Assembly (NCBI RefSeq): GCF_902859735.1
Contig: NZ_CADIJY010000001.1
Location: forward strand, 558,001 to 622,000
Reading direction: 5' to 3'
From: Achromobacter aegrifaciens
Lineage (GTDB): Bacteria; Pseudomonadota; Gammaproteobacteria; Burkholderiales; Burkholderiaceae_B
DNA: 64,000 nt
In this document: piece by piece, positions 25,592 through 36,185 of the stretch
Numbering within the stretch: the stretch's first letter is position 1
How the letters are laid out: every line of letters starts with the position of its first letter
The notes under the pieces: model-generated
Seen by the model: the letters and a program-made list of their open reading frames with translations, nothing else
Told to the model about the DNA's origin: nothing
Databases searched by the model: none
Program-made: the position numbers and the translations under genes

Positions 25592-26902
25592 TCAGGCCTC
25601 GATCCGTTCCACCTTCCCCACCAGCAGGATGTACGACAGCGCACCCAGCAGGGCCAGCGACGACACGTACACGATGGCGGGCGCGAAGCTGTCCTTCGTC
25701 ACCAGGAAGCCGATGACGATGGGCGTGCAGATCGACGACAGGTTGCCGACGAAATTGAACACACCGCCCGTCAGGCCCAGGAGGCGCACCGGCGCCAGCG
25801 TGGACACCAGCGACCAGGTGATCGACGCCAGGCCGTTGCCGAAGAAGGCTACGGCCAGGAAGAAGATCACCCAAGGCGTGGAGTCGGTGAAGTTGGCGCC
25901 GATCATGGACGTGGATATCAGCAGGCCCAGGATGATGGGCAGCTTGCGCGCCAGGCCGACGGTGGCGCCGCGGCGGATCAGGAAGTCGGACAGCACGCCC
26001 GAGCACAGCACGCCGATGAAGGCCGCCAGGAAGGGCACCGACGCCAGGAAGCCGGACTTGATGAAGTCCATGCCGCGGTACTTGACCAGGTAAGTGGGGA
26101 ACCAGGTCAGGAAGAACCACAGCGTGGACGTCAGGCAGAACTGGCCCAGGTACACGCCCCACAGCTTGCGCTTGCTCATGACCAGGCCCAGGTCGTTCCA
26201 GTTGAACGGGGCCTTCTTTTCCTTGACGCTGCGGTCCAGGTCGACCACGCCGCCGCCTTGCTGGATCAGCTCGATTTCCGCCGCGTTCGCGCCCTTGAAC
26301 TGCCGCGGCTCGCGGTAGATCATGAACCACAGCACGCCCCACACGATGCCCAGCAGGCCGGTGCTGACGAACACCATATGCCAACCGTAGTGGTGCTGCA
26401 GCCAGGCCAGCACCGGCGTCAGGAACGCCAGGCCGACGAACTGGCCCGAGGTATAGAAGCCGATGGCGGTGGCGCGTTCGCGTTCCGGGAACCAGGTGGT
26501 GACGACGCGGTTGTTGATCGGATAGGCCGGGGCTTCCAGCGCGCCCACGGCCAGGCGCAGCACGAACAGGATGACGAAGCTGCCGGCAAAGCCCATGAAG
26601 AACGTGGCTGCCGACCACAGGATCAGCGCGGCCGCGTACAGCACGCGCGGCGACACGCGGTCCACCAGCCAGCCGCCGGGGATCTGCATGGCGGCGTAAG
26701 TCCAGCCGAAGGCCGACAGGATCAGGCCTTCATGCACGGTGTCCAGGCCGAACTCGTCCTTGAGCGCGGGTGCTGCGATCGACAGGTTGCTGCGGTCCAG
26801 GTAGTTGATGACGACGGTGATGAACAGCATCACCATGATGAGGTACCGGCTGCGCGTGGGGCGCTGGGCGCCCTGCAGGCCGGCGTGGGTGGCAGTGGAC
26901 AA
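25592..26902 (-). CDS. dgoT: D-galactonate/hexonate MFS transporter (DgoT/GudP type)
   Basis: This 436-residue, 12-helix MFS protein belongs to the anion:cation symporter family. The signature NYLDRSNLSIAAPALKDEFG is in TM1, FGWTYAAMQIPGGWLVDR in TM2-3, and a large central loop follows TM6. It lies 42 bases downstream of dgoD on the same strand and ends the operon dgoK-dgoA-dgoD-dgoT, so D-galactonate is the best substrate guess. Related hexonates or hexarates are possible. Confidence 0.85.
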   Translation of the reverse strand: MSTATHAGLQGAQRPTRSRYLIMVMLFITVVINYLDRSNLSIAAPALKDEFGLDTVHEGLILSAFGWTYAAMQIPGGWLVDRVSPRVLYAAALILWSAATFFMGFAGSFVILFVLRLAVGALEAPAYPINNRVVTTWFPERERATAIGFYTSGQFVGLAFLTPVLAWLQHHYGWHMVFVSTGLLGIVWGVLWFMIYREPRQFKGANAAEIELIQQGGGVVDLDRSVKEKKAPFNWNDLGLVMSKRKLWGVYLGQFCLTSTLWFFLTWFPTYLVKYRGMDFIKSGFLASVPFLAAFIGVLCSGVLSDFLIRRGATVGLARKLPIILGLLISTSMIGANFTDSTPWVIFFLAVAFFGNGLASITWSLVSTLAPVRLLGLTGGVFNFVGNLSSICTPIVIGFLVTKDSFAPAIVYVSSLALLGALSYILLVGKVERIEA

Positions 26903-26944
26903 GGGATGTCTCCTCTTTCTCTCTATCGGCTGATTTTTATCGGC

Positions 26945-28093
26945 TTACCATTCGGCGAAGCTGCCGTCGGCGTGGCGCCAGATCGGGTTGCGCCAGCGGT
27001 GGCCCACGGCGGCGCGTTCCTTCACGTATTCCTCGTTGACCTCGATGCCCAGGCCCGGGCCTTGCGGAATCGCGACCATGCCGTCTTCGTAGGCGAAGAC
27101 TTCGCGGTTGCTGACGTAGTCCAGCAGGTCGTTGGCGGCGTTGTAGTGGATGCCCAGGCTTTGTTCCTGGATGAAGGCGTTGTAGCAACCGGCGTCGATC
27201 TGCAGGCAGGTGGCCAGCGCGATCGGGCCCAGCGGGCAGTGCAGCGCCAGCGCCACGTCATAGGCTTCGGCCATGGCCGCGATCTTGCGGGTCTCGGTGA
27301 TGCCGCCGGCGTGCGACGGGTCAGGCTGGATAATGTCCACATAGCCTTCGGACAGCACGCGCTTGAAGTCCCAGCGCGAGAACAGGCGTTCGCCCAGCGC
27401 GATCGGGGTGGAGGTCAGCGGAGCCAGTTCCTTCAATGCTTCGTAGTGTTCGCTCAGCACGGGTTCTTCGATGAACATGAGCTTGAACGGGTCCAGCTCC
27501 TTCATCAGCACCTTGGCCATGGGCTTGTGCACGCGGCCATGGAAGTCCACGCCTATGCCTACGTTGGGGCCGACCGCGTCGCGCACGGCGGCCACGTTCT
27601 CCAGGCACTTCTCGACCTTGTCGAAGGAATCGATGTACTGCAGTTCCTCGGTGCCGTTCATCTTCACGGCGGTGAAGCCACGCTCCACGGCGCTCTTGGC
27701 GGCCGCGGCGGTGTCGGCCGGGCGGTCGCCGCCGATCCACGAGTACACGCGGATGCGGTCGCGCACGTTGCCGCCCAGCAGCTGCGACACGGGTACGCCC
27801 AGGTCCTTGCCCTTGATGTCCCACAGGGCCTGGTCGATGCCGGCCAGCGCGCTCATGTGGATGGCGCCGCCGCGGTAGAAGCCGCCGCGGTACAGCACGG
27901 TCCAGTGGTCTTCGATGTTGCGGGGGTCTTTGCCGATCAGGTAGTCGGATAGTTCCTCGACGGCGGCGGCGACCGAATGGGCGCGGCCTTCGACGACCGG
28001 TTCGCCCCAGCCTACGATGCCGGCGTCCGTTTCAATCTTCAGGAAGCACCACCGCGGCGGCACGATGTAGGTGGTGAGCTTGGTGATCTTCAT
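26945..28093 (-). CDS. dgoD: D-galactonate dehydratase
   Basis: DgoD dehydrates D-galactonate to 2-dehydro-3-deoxygalactonate. This 382-residue enolase-superfamily protein matches the DgoD group closely: [15 protein letters not shown] at the start, metal-site and base segments [13 protein letters not shown] and [25 protein letters not shown], and [14 protein letters not shown]. The ATG at 28093 overlaps the upstream aldolase stop in ATGA. With the neighbouring kinase, aldolase and transporter it forms the De Ley-Doudoroff route to pyruvate and glyceraldehyde 3-phosphate. Confidence 0.95.
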   Translation of the reverse strand: MKITKLTTYIVPPRWCFLKIETDAGIVGWGEPVVEGRAHSVAAAVEELSDYLIGKDPRNIEDHWTVLYRGGFYRGGAIHMSALAGIDQALWDIKGKDLGVPVSQLLGGNVRDRIRVYSWIGGDRPADTAAAAKSAVERGFTAVKMNGTEELQYIDSFDKVEKCLENVAAVRDAVGPNVGIGVDFHGRVHKPMAKVLMKELDPFKLMFIEEPVLSEHYEALKELAPLTSTPIALGERLFSRWDFKRVLSEGYVDIIQPDPSHAGGITETRKIAAMAEAYDVALALHCPLGPIALATCLQIDAGCYNAFIQEQSLGIHYNAANDLLDYVSNREVFAYEDGMVAIPQGPGLGIEVNEEYVKERAAVGHRWRNPIWRHADGSFAEW

Positions 28094-28743
28094 GCTTGGG
28101 TCTCCTGGGCGGGATAGGCGCGTTGCCAGGCCGCGATGAATGCGCGCGCGTTCTGGCCGACTTGGGCGGCCGACAGGCCGGGTTTGTACAAGGCGGAGCC
28201 CAGGCCGAAGCCGCTGGCGCCCGCCTGGGCGTAAATCGCGATGTTGTCGGGCGTGATGCCGCCCACGGGCGCCAGCGCGATCGGCGGGCGCAGCACGGCG
28301 CGCCAGGCCTTCAGCACGACGGGGCCGAGTTGTTCGGCCGGAAACATCTTCAGCACGTCGGCGCCGGCCGCCAGTGCGGCGTAGGCTTCGGTGGGCGTGG
28401 CCACGCCGGGGCAGGAGGCCATGCCTAGCGCCTTGGCCGCGCGGATCACTGCGGCGTCGCTGTGCGGCATGACGATCAGTTCGCCGCCGGCCTGCTGCAC
28501 GCGGGCGCAGTCCTCGGGATCCAGCACGGTGCCCGCGCCGATCAGGCAGTCGGTGGGCAGCGCCGCGCGCATGGCGCGGATGCTGTCCAGCGGATCGGGC
28601 GAATTCAGCGGCACTTCGATCAGGCGAAAGCCCGCGGCATAGAGTTCCTGCCCTATGGCTTCGGCCTCGGCGGGCTTGATGCCGCGCAGGATGGCGATCA
28701 GGCCGCAATGGGCCATGGCGGTTTGCAGACCGGGATGGTTCAT
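28090..28743 (-). CDS. dgoA: 2-dehydro-3-deoxy-6-phosphogalactonate aldolase
   Basis: This 217-residue class I aldolase of the KDPG/KDPGal family splits KDPGal to pyruvate and glyceraldehyde 3-phosphate. It shows [18 protein letters not shown] at the N-terminus, [12 protein letters not shown] near residue 70, the Schiff-base lysine in [12 protein letters not shown], and [11 protein letters not shown]. It overlaps dgoD by 4 bases and follows dgoK by about 9 bases. Confidence 0.94.
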   Translation of the reverse strand: MNHPGLQTAMAHCGLIAILRGIKPAEAEAIGQELYAAGFRLIEVPLNSPDPLDSIRAMRAALPTDCLIGAGTVLDPEDCARVQQAGGELIVMPHSDAAVIRAAKALGMASCPGVATPTEAYAALAAGADVLKMFPAEQLGPVVLKAWRAVLRPPIALAPVGGITPDNIAIYAQAGASGFGLGSALYKPGLSAAQVGQNARAFIAAWQRAYPAQETQA

Positions 28744-28752
28744 GTTTGGTTC

Positions 28753-29754
28753 CTATTCCGTGGGGGGCGAGGCGATCAGCCCGGCGCAGATGGCCAGGTG
28801 CCACAGGCCGCGCTCGGTGGCGTTCTGCGCCTGTTCGGGCGTGCCCAGGCCGTAGTGCTGCATGGCCTGGATGTAGCGCCGGCACAGCGCGGGGTCGCCG
28901 CAAAGCACGATGCGGGGCAGTTCGCCCTGCTGCTGCAGCATGTCGGCAAGCGCCGCGATTTCATGGCCGATGAGCAGGCCCGACAGATAGTCAGCCTGCG
29001 ATTCGGGCGCCAGTTCGCCGGTCAGGCCGAGCGCGCGCGTGCTGAAGATGGTGGACAGCACGCCCGCGCGGCCGGCGGGCGCGCCGGCAACTTTCAGGCC
29101 GCGCTCGAAGGCGGCCATGTCGGCGCTGGCGGCGTCGGCCATGGTCCGGCCCAGGATGGTGTGGCCGCGCAGCGCCGCGTAGACCTCGCCGGTCATGAAG
29201 GTGTCGAAGTGGGTGACGCGGCCGCGGCGGGCGCTGACCCACTTCGAATGCGTGCCGGGCAGGCCTATCAGGACGCTGTCGGCGCTGCGGGTCGCCTGGT
29301 CCGCCATCACGCCGACGACCTGGGTTTCTTCGCCGCGTATGACGTTGGGCAGGCCATGGCGCTGGATCAGGCCGGGCACGATGTGCAGGGCAGGACCGTC
29401 CTCGCGTTCGACCTTGGTCAGCAGCGTGCCGATGCGCTGCAGGTCGACCGGCACGTCTAGGTAGGCGGCTTCCTTCCAGCCCTGGGCGCTGCCGACCATG
29501 CCGCAGGCGATCACAGGCAGGGCCGGTTCGGCGCGCAGCCAATCGCCGCAAGCCTGTTCGAAGGCCAGCTCGAAGCCCGACAGGGCGGTGGTGGCGGCGC
29601 CGTCCTGCAGCGGCTGCGGCAGGCGCATGATGCCCCAGGGCAGATGGCGCGTATCCAGCGTGCGGCCGGCGGCATCCAGACGGTAGGCGCGCAGCGAGGA
29701 GGTGCCCCAATCCAGCGCGATAAGCGCCGCGCGGGCGGGAGATCCGGTAGTCAT
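28753..29754 (-). CDS. dgoK: 2-dehydro-3-deoxygalactonokinase
   Basis: This 333-residue sugar-acid kinase phosphorylates 2-dehydro-3-deoxygalactonate with ATP. The N-terminal phosphate motif is [17 protein letters not shown], with GMVGSAQGW and [11 protein letters not shown] further on; these are DgoK signatures. The ATG at 29754 begins family homology. It is the first gene of the galactonate operon, reading from a predicted promoter at 29889-29917. Confidence 0.93.
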   Translation of the reverse strand: MTTGSPARAALIALDWGTSSLRAYRLDAAGRTLDTRHLPWGIMRLPQPLQDGAATTALSGFELAFEQACGDWLRAEPALPVIACGMVGSAQGWKEAAYLDVPVDLQRIGTLLTKVEREDGPALHIVPGLIQRHGLPNVIRGEETQVVGVMADQATRSADSVLIGLPGTHSKWVSARRGRVTHFDTFMTGEVYAALRGHTILGRTMADAASADMAAFERGLKVAGAPAGRAGVLSTIFSTRALGLTGELAPESQADYLSGLLIGHEIAALADMLQQQGELPRIVLCGDPALCRRYIQAMQHYGLGTPEQAQNATERGLWHLAICAGLIASPPTE

Positions 29755-30088
29755 CAGAAGCTGTCTCGTTTCCGGCCGCAAACCGGGCTGCGGACGCGCG
29801 GTGAGGCTGGCGCGGGGGCAGGGCTCTGCGGACCTTGTTGTCTCAGGCCCGCCGGATGTTCGTGAGCACGCGGCGGGCGATGGGAAAAATTCTAGATCAG
29901 CGCTTGAAAAATCTCAAAATATAGAATTAAATCCCACATACAGGGAAAGGACGGTGATGAGGCGCGCTCCCTGCGCCTGGAGCATCCTCCGGGCATATCG
30001 CCCGGAAAGCGCGCCTTTTCCCCGCATCTCGCCGCGATGGTGGCGGTTATGCTTGCAATCGTTCTCTTTGTCGCCCGGCCCCGCTTTC
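29755..30088. promoter_or_regulatory. Divergent control region of galactonate operon and IclR gene
   Basis: These 334 bases hold no convincing gene. An AT-rich core (about 29885-29940) contains the dgo promoter. A GC-rich imperfect inverted repeat with CCTCCGGGCAT and ATCGCCCGGA elements lies near 29985-30010, before the IclR gene. The IclR protein probably binds in this region. Confidence 0.6.
29889..29917 (-). promoter_or_regulatory. Sigma70-like promoter of the dgo operon
   Basis: On the minus strand TTGAGA (29917-29912) and TAGAAT (29894-29889) are separated by exactly 17 bases. The predicted start lies about 125 bases before dgoK, leaving a long leader. Confidence 0.65.
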
Positions 30089-30907
30089 ATGACCTCTACG
30101 CAGACTCCCGACCGTACGCCCACCCTGGACCCCGATGGCGCCGCGCCCGCCGGCACGCAGACGCTGATGCGCGGCCTGGCGGTGGTGCAGGCCGTGTCCG
30201 GCGGCGCGCGCGACCTGAAGGAAATCTGCGCCCGCATCGGCGTGGCGCGCAGCACCACGCACCGGCTGGCCAGCTGCCTGGTGCAGGAACGCTATCTGCG
30301 GTCCCTGCCCGGCGTGGGCTATGTGCTGGGGCCGAAGCTGATCGAACTGGGTTTCCAGGCGCGCGAAGCCTTTCCGATGGCGACGCTGGCGCGTCCTTAT
30401 CTGGACAGCCTGGCGGAACAGACGGGCGACACCATCCACCTGGCCGTGCGCGACAACGACGAAGTCCTGTACCTGGAAAAGATCCCCGGCAAGAAGGGGC
30501 TGGAGATGCGCTCGCGCGTGGGGCACCGCATGCCGCTGGCCGCCACGGGCGTGGGCAAGGCCTTGCTGCTGGATACCGAAGAACCGCAGTGGAAAGCGCT
30601 GTACCGTGTCGGCGCGCCGGTGTCGTCGCGCGCGGGAGGCGGCAGCCAGACCTGGGAGGCCTTCCGCGACCGTATGCGCGACTATGCCGCCCACGGCTAC
30701 GCGTTCGACCTGGAAGACAACGAACCGTCGATCCGCTGCGTGGCGGCGCCCGTGCGCGACGCGTCCAGCGGCATCGTCGCCGCCATCAGTGTGTCCAGCA
30801 CGGTGCCCTATATGTCGCTGGATCGCATGCGCGACATGGTCGCCGTGGTGCAGGGCGCCGCAGCGGGGATTTCAGCGGAACTGGGATGGAAGGTGGACCG
30901 CGGCTGA
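30089..30907 (+). CDS. IclR-family regulator, probable regulator of the galactonate operon
   Basis: This 272-residue IclR protein has the HTH at about residues 35-60 (ICARIGVARSTTHRLASCLV) and an intact effector domain (GDTIHLAVRDNDEVLYLEKI; SRVGHRMPLAATGVGKALL). The ATG at 30089 was chosen by family length; it lacks a good ribosome site, and an in-frame ATG at 29957 is an alternative. It is divergent from dgoK. In E. coli the operon is controlled by the GntR-type DgoR, so an IclR protein here is a different solution. Confidence 0.85.
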   Translation: MTSTQTPDRTPTLDPDGAAPAGTQTLMRGLAVVQAVSGGARDLKEICARIGVARSTTHRLASCLVQERYLRSLPGVGYVLGPKLIELGFQAREAFPMATLARPYLDSLAEQTGDTIHLAVRDNDEVLYLEKIPGKKGLEMRSRVGHRMPLAATGVGKALLLDTEEPQWKALYRVGAPVSSRAGGGSQTWEAFRDRMRDYAAHGYAFDLEDNEPSIRCVAAPVRDASSGIVAAISVSSTVPYMSLDRMRDMVAVVQGAAAGISAELGWKVDRG

Positions 30908-30924
30908 GGCCGCGGCCCTGTGTC

Positions 30925-31545
30925 TTATTCCAGCGGCAGCGTCAGCACGCCCTGCGGGGCCGGACGCATCATGACGCGGCGGTACCAGGCCGACAGCGCC
31001 GGCGTGTCCGGCCGTTCGATCGGCAGGGCCAGCCAGCGGTGGGCGGAGCAGACCAGGGCGATATCACCCATGGTCAGTTGGCGGCCGGCGATGAACTCGC
31101 GGCCCTGCAGGGCCTGGTCCAGGATCAGGGCACGGGCATTCGAACGCTTGACCGAGTTCTCGATGGCGGCGCGGTCGCGCTTTTCCTCGGGCGTGCGGAT
31201 CAGGCCCAGGAACGCCGGACCCATGACGCCCTGCCATTCGGTGGCCTGCCAGTCCATCCAGCGGTCGGCGTCGGCGCGCAGGCACACGTCTTCCGGCCAC
31301 AGGCTGCCCACGCCGTAGCGCGCGGACAGATAGCGCACGATGGCGTTCGATTCCCACAGCACGAAGCCGCCGTCGTCGATGACGGGGACCGTACGGTTGG
31401 GATTCAGCTTGGCGAATTCGGGCGTATCGACCACGCCGAACGGACCGCCAGCCTGCGTGAAGGAGTGCGGCAGGGCCAGTTCGCGCACCGCCAGCATGAC
31501 TTTCTGAACGTTGACGGAAGTCAGGCGTCCCCAGATCTTCAACAT
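30925..31545 (-). CDS. Glutathione S-transferase
   Basis: This 206-residue cytosolic GST has a thioredoxin-like N-terminal domain (LKIWGRLTSVNVQKVMLAV; cis-proline segment NRTVPVIDDGG near 53; ESNAIVRYL near 67) and the helical C-domain with LTMGDIALVCSA. The ATG at 31545 follows AAAGGA with normal spacing; an ATG six bases upstream is less likely. It is 16 bases before the ampD stop on the same strand. The substrate is unknown. Confidence 0.88.
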   Translation of the reverse strand: MLKIWGRLTSVNVQKVMLAVRELALPHSFTQAGGPFGVVDTPEFAKLNPNRTVPVIDDGGFVLWESNAIVRYLSARYGVGSLWPEDVCLRADADRWMDWQATEWQGVMGPAFLGLIRTPEEKRDRAAIENSVKRSNARALILDQALQGREFIAGRQLTMGDIALVCSAHRWLALPIERPDTPALSAWYRRVMMRPAPQGVLTLPLE

Positions 31546-31561
31546 AACCATTCCTTTAGTG

Positions 31562-32140
31562 TCAGACGGGCGGCAGCTGCCGCCGTGCAAAGCCGCTGTC
31601 GCGCGAGAAGCGCGTCCAGTTGAAAGCGGGTCCGGGATCGGTCTTGCGGCCCGGGGCGATGTGTTCATGGCCCCAGGCGGCGGCCAGCGGATGGCGCGCG
31701 CGCAGAGCCGGCGTCAGCTTGCGCAGCGCCAGGTATTGCTCTTCGGCATAGGGCAGGGTATCCGTGCCCTCGAGCTCGATGCCGATGGAAAAGTCATTGC
31801 AGCGTTCGCGGCCGGCAAAACGCGACACGCCCGCATGCCAGGCGCGTTCGTCGGTGGACACGAACTGGATGATGCTGCCGTCGCGGCGGATGAAGAAATG
31901 CGCCGACACGCGCAGGCCGCGCAGCCGTTCCAGCCAGGGATGCGAACCGTAGTCCAGCGTATTCAGGAACAGCCCCGCGACTTCAGGGCCGCCGAATCGC
32001 CCCGGCGGCAGGCTGATGTTGTGCAGCACCAGCAGCGACGCCTGCGCGCCGGCAGGGCGCGCGTCGCAGTTGGGGGAGGGCATGAGCGAAACACCCGGGG
32101 CTGGCGCCAGCCAGCCATGACGATCCAGAAGCAAGGCCAT
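31562..32140 (-). CDS. ampD: 1,6-anhydro-N-acetylmuramyl-L-alanine amidase AmpD
   Basis: AmpD is a cytosolic zinc amidase that recycles muropeptides and thereby controls AmpC beta-lactamase induction. The 192-residue protein has the zinc ligands H40 (LVLHNISLPP), H158 (WGHEHIAP) and D168 (GRKTDPGPAFNW), and the catalytic-glutamate segment IGIELEGTD near 119-126. The length fits AmpD (about 185) rather than the larger lipoprotein AmiD. A small PP0621-like gene lies just upstream on the same strand. Confidence 0.93.
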   Translation of the reverse strand: MALLLDRHGWLAPAPGVSLMPSPNCDARPAGAQASLLVLHNISLPPGRFGGPEVAGLFLNTLDYGSHPWLERLRGLRVSAHFFIRRDGSIIQFVSTDERAWHAGVSRFAGRERCNDFSIGIELEGTDTLPYAEEQYLALRKLTPALRARHPLAAAWGHEHIAPGRKTDPGPAFNWTRFSRDSGFARRQLPPV

Positions 32141-32212
32141 GGGAAGAGAGCATGCGTGTGGTTTCCAACACGCATTATGCCGTGCAGGGCGGCAAGCCTC
32201 TAATCAGGCGGA

Positions 32213-32476
32213 TCAGTGCCGGGCCGGGCCCAGGCGCGCGTGTTCCGAGCTGCACCAGGTCTGGCCGTTCTGCTGCAAGGCCTCGGACCGGGGCAGATGG
32301 ATGCCGCAGTGGGCGCAGCGCACCATGGACTCCAGCGGCTTGGGGCCGCGCGCATCGGCCTTGGGCTTTTTCGCGTCCTGCTGGCCGGCTTGCCGCGCCG
32401 CGGCCATGCGGCCCGCCAGACGGGCCACGAACAGCACCAGGATGATCAGAACAATCCAGAACAGCAACTTGCCCAC
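32213..32476 (-). CDS. PP0621-family small membrane protein with a Cys motif
   Basis: This 87-residue protein has an N-terminal transmembrane helix (LLFWIVLIILVLFVARLAG) and a C-terminal CxxC...C element: MVRCAHCGIHLPRSEA and WCSSEH. The architecture matches the conserved PP0621 family of unknown function, often found near ampD and ypjD-like genes in beta- and gammaproteobacteria. It abuts the CcsA/YpjD-like gene on the same strand. The CxxC suggests metal binding or redox activity; this is inference. Confidence 0.8.
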   Translation of the reverse strand: MGKLLFWIVLIILVLFVARLAGRMAAARQAGQQDAKKPKADARGPKPLESMVRCAHCGIHLPRSEALQQNGQTWCSSEHARLGPARH

Positions 32477-32477
32477 T

Positions 32478-33320
32478 TCAACCTCGATGCAGAATCATTT
32501 CCAGCACGAACCGGCTGCCGGTATAGGCCAGAATCAGGAACCCGAAACCCGTAAGCGTCCAGCGCAGGGCGACGCGGCCGCGCCAGCCCCAGACGTGGCG
32601 GCCGGCCAGCAGCACGCCGAAGGTCAGCCATGACAGCAGCGTGAACACGGTCTTGTGGTCGAAGGGCAGGATCTTGCCCGTCAGCTTCATGGACGCCACC
32701 GAACCCGTGCCCACGGCCAGCGTCAGCACGATGAAGCCGATCCAGATGATGCGGAACAGCAGCTGTTCCTGCACCAGCAGCGGCGGCTGGGAGTCCAGCA
32801 CGCGGCCGACGATGCTGCGTTCGGCGGGAGCTTCCAGCGGGCGATGCAGATGGCGGTCCAGCAGCGCCATCATCATGGCGTGCAGCGCGGCGATGGTGAT
32901 CAGGCCGTAGGCCGCCAGGGCGATCAGCAGGTGGACGCGCAGCCACGCGTCGTTGGCATGGGGCACGAATTGGCCCTGGGGAAAGATTGCGGCCAGGCCG
33001 CTGGCGATGGTGGCTGCCGGCAGCAGCAGCAATTGCAGGCCGTCTATGCGCACCAGCAGGCTTTCCAGCCAGAACACCACCATGCCCAGCCAGATGGCCG
33101 CGGACAGGGCCAACGCCCACCCGATGAACAGATGCTGGGCCCCCAGCATCGATTGTTGCAGCCCGATTCCATGGAGAACCAGGGCACCCAGCAGGCACAG
33201 GCGGGCGATTTTGCCGGTCTGTTCCACGCCGCCGCCACGGGCCAGGCGGATCCAAAGCGACCCTCCCAGCACCGCGTACGCCAAGGCAGCCGCCGTGTGA
33301 AATACAATGCCTAGTGACAT
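32478..33320 (-). CDS. CcsA/YpjD-like inner-membrane protein (cytochrome c assembly family)
   Basis: This 280-residue protein has eight predicted membrane helices and the cytochrome c assembly (CcmC/CcsA/YpjD) pattern, including VHLLIALAAYGLITIAALHAM and the C-terminal VFTLLSWLTFGVLLAGRHVWGWRG with conserved histidines. The ATG at 33320 is where homology starts (MSLGIVFHTAAALAY). It is divergent from ffh, an arrangement also seen for YpjD in E. coli. No other cytochrome c maturation genes are here. YpjD has no settled function. Confidence 0.85.
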   Translation of the reverse strand: MSLGIVFHTAAALAYAVLGGSLWIRLARGGGVEQTGKIARLCLLGALVLHGIGLQQSMLGAQHLFIGWALALSAAIWLGMVVFWLESLLVRIDGLQLLLLPAATIASGLAAIFPQGQFVPHANDAWLRVHLLIALAAYGLITIAALHAMMMALLDRHLHRPLEAPAERSIVGRVLDSQPPLLVQEQLLFRIIWIGFIVLTLAVGTGSVASMKLTGKILPFDHKTVFTLLSWLTFGVLLAGRHVWGWRGRVALRWTLTGFGFLILAYTGSRFVLEMILHRG

Positions 33321-33426
33321 AGAAACCGTTGTCTGGATGGGGCCTTGGGGCGCATGCCGCCCGAAAGCGCAGAATCCGCGCCTGCGGCCACCGTTCAATC
33401 AACTAGTTTAAGCGGAAACGCCTCTC

Positions 33427-34833
<1,407 letters not shown>

Positions 34834-34868
34834 TGCCCCCACGGCGCGCGCACTGCGTGCGCTGGCGG

Positions 34869-34895
34869 TGCCCCCCAAAAGGGGGCGCTTTTTCC
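34869..34895 (+). terminator. Terminator after ffh
   Basis: A GCCCCC/GGGGGC-type stem with AAAA loop (about 34870-34886) is followed by GCTTTTT, 37 bases after the ffh stop. Confidence 0.7.
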
Positions 34896-34937
34896 CTAGG
34901 CAGCCCTGCGGAAAAGACCCTTCTTGCGCCGGACCGG

Positions 34938-34960
34938 AATGCCCCTGTTGGGGCATTTTT
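34938..34960 (+). terminator. Second terminator after ffh
   Basis: AATGCCCC (34938-34945) and GGGGCATT (34950-34957) form an 8-bp stem with a TGTT loop, followed by T residues. Confidence 0.75.
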
Positions 34961-34984
34961 CATTGGAGAGACGGGCGAAAAAAA

Positions 34985-35007
34985 TGGCCAGACATTGCGT
35001 CTGGCCA
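34985..35007. repeat. Strong hairpin downstream of ffh
   Basis: TGGCCAGAC and GTCTGGCCA form a 9-bp perfect stem around ATTGC. It has no T-tract on the plus strand; read from the convergent minus-strand side it is preceded by an A-rich run that becomes TTTTTT, so it may terminate the lysM/kbp gene. Confidence 0.6.
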
Positions 35008-35095
35008 AGTAATCGCGGCTAGCAGGGGGCGCCTGCCGCGATGCAAGCCGGAAAGCGCATGGGTGCCTTCCAGCCTGTCCGATTTACGGCAATGA

Positions 35096-35542
35096 TCAGG
35101 ACAGGGGCGGGATACGCAGCACCTGGCCCGGGTAGATCTTGTCGGGGCTGGTCAGCATGGGCTTGTTGGCTTCGAAGATCAGGTTGTTCTTCGCGCCCTG
35201 GCCCTTGCCGTATTGCGCTTCGGCAATCTTCCACAGGTTGTCGCCCTTTTGCACCGTGTACATCTTGGCTTCCGGGGTGGCCTGCTTCACCTTCAGTTGG
35301 TTGTCCACCTGGGCCACGCCCACGGTGTTGCCCAGCGCCAGAGTGATTTTCTCCGCCGCTTCAGTGCTGAGGGCCTCGCCCGCCACCGTGACCTTGTCGC
35401 CATCGACCGAGATCTGCAAGCCGTCGGCATTCAGGCCGTGCTTATCGAGCTCTTTCTTCAATTCGTCCGCCGTCGCGGCCTTGGCCTCGCTGGCGCCGAA
35501 GAGCTTTTCTCCAACGTCCTTGATGAAATTGAGCAGACCCAT
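35096..35542 (-). CDS. BON + LysM protein (Kbp/YgaU-like)
   Basis: This 148-residue protein has a BON domain (residues 20-90, GLQISVDGDKVTVAGEAL) followed by a LysM domain (YTVQKGDNLWKIAEAQYGKG, from about 94). The order and length match E. coli Kbp/YgaU, a cytoplasmic potassium-binding protein. No signal peptide is visible, which also fits Kbp and argues against a secreted peptidoglycan binder. It is followed on the same strand side by the ffh terminator region. Confidence 0.87.
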   Translation of the reverse strand: MGLLNFIKDVGEKLFGASEAKAATADELKKELDKHGLNADGLQISVDGDKVTVAGEALSTEAAEKITLALGNTVGVAQVDNQLKVKQATPEAKMYTVQKGDNLWKIAEAQYGKGQGAKNNLIFEANKPMLTSPDKIYPGQVLRIPPLS

Positions 35543-35585
35543 AGTGTTTCCTTTATCTATGTTGCGGTGAGAGAAACAAGTGCCA

Positions 35586-35903
35586 TCAGGGCTTTTGGCC
35601 CATGAACATTTTGCGCACGATGCCGGCGATCAAGGTCAGCACGGCGCCACCGACGCCGCCGCCGACCACGCTGCTGGCGATCGCGGAAAGATCCAGTCCC
35701 GTATTGCCTGCTGCAACCGCGTTCGCTCCGGCGGTGATCATCGGAGCCAGCCAGGAACCCCCTGCCAGGCCGCCGATGGCGCCTGCGATGGTATTGCCCA
35801 ACGGACCCAGATTGAACTGCTGGAGCATCTTTCCCAAGCCATTGCCTGCGGCAGCGCCGGCGACAAGCTGGATGATCAGGTTGATGATGACTGCGGTGTT
35901 CAT
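35586..35903 (-). CDS. Small Gly/Ala-rich membrane protein, unknown function
   Basis: This 105-residue protein is hydrophobic and rich in Gly and Ala. It has an N-terminal helix (VIINLIIQLVAGAAAG), a middle Gly-rich stretch (NTIAGAIGGLAGGSWLAPM), and a third helix (GGAVLTLIAGIVRKMF). It resembles short uncharacterised membrane proteins and could sit in the membrane as a hairpin. It lies 43 bases upstream of the Kbp-like gene on the same strand. No function is assigned. Confidence 0.7.
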   Translation of the reverse strand: MNTAVIINLIIQLVAGAAAGNGLGKMLQQFNLGPLGNTIAGAIGGLAGGSWLAPMITAGANAVAAGNTGLDLSAIASSVVGGGVGGAVLTLIAGIVRKMFMGQKP

Positions 35904-36127
35904 GATGCCTCCTCTGCCCCGCGAGGGCGATGTGCAACGCTAGAACAACAGCAAGACGAACGTACGAAACCAGCAGGAACGATTATGACTCGCACATTCC
36001 CCGGGCGACGAGGGGTTAACGTGTAACAGGTTGCTAGCCTGTTGGCAGACTACGCAAGAATGCTGGTCAGTTTGCAGGGAATGCGCCGCGATCGGTCTAA
36101 ACCGCATCGGGCGCGCGGCTACATGCG

Positions 36128-36156
36128 ACAAGGGCCGCTATCGCAGCGGCCCTTGT
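36128..36156. repeat. Strong hairpin downstream of thiS
   Basis: ACAAGGGCCGCT and AGCGGCCCTTGT form a 12-bp perfect stem with a 5-base loop. It lies just after the thiS stop (minus strand). Neither side has a clean T-tract, so it may be a terminator or a processing site. Confidence 0.6.
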
Positions 36157-36185
36157 CTTGGCTGTCTTTCAGCGCGGCGCTGGTG

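Noticed and set aside
25550-27952. Long plus-strand open frame opposite dgoT and dgoD
   Set aside because: Shadow of real genes with strong family motifs on the other strand.
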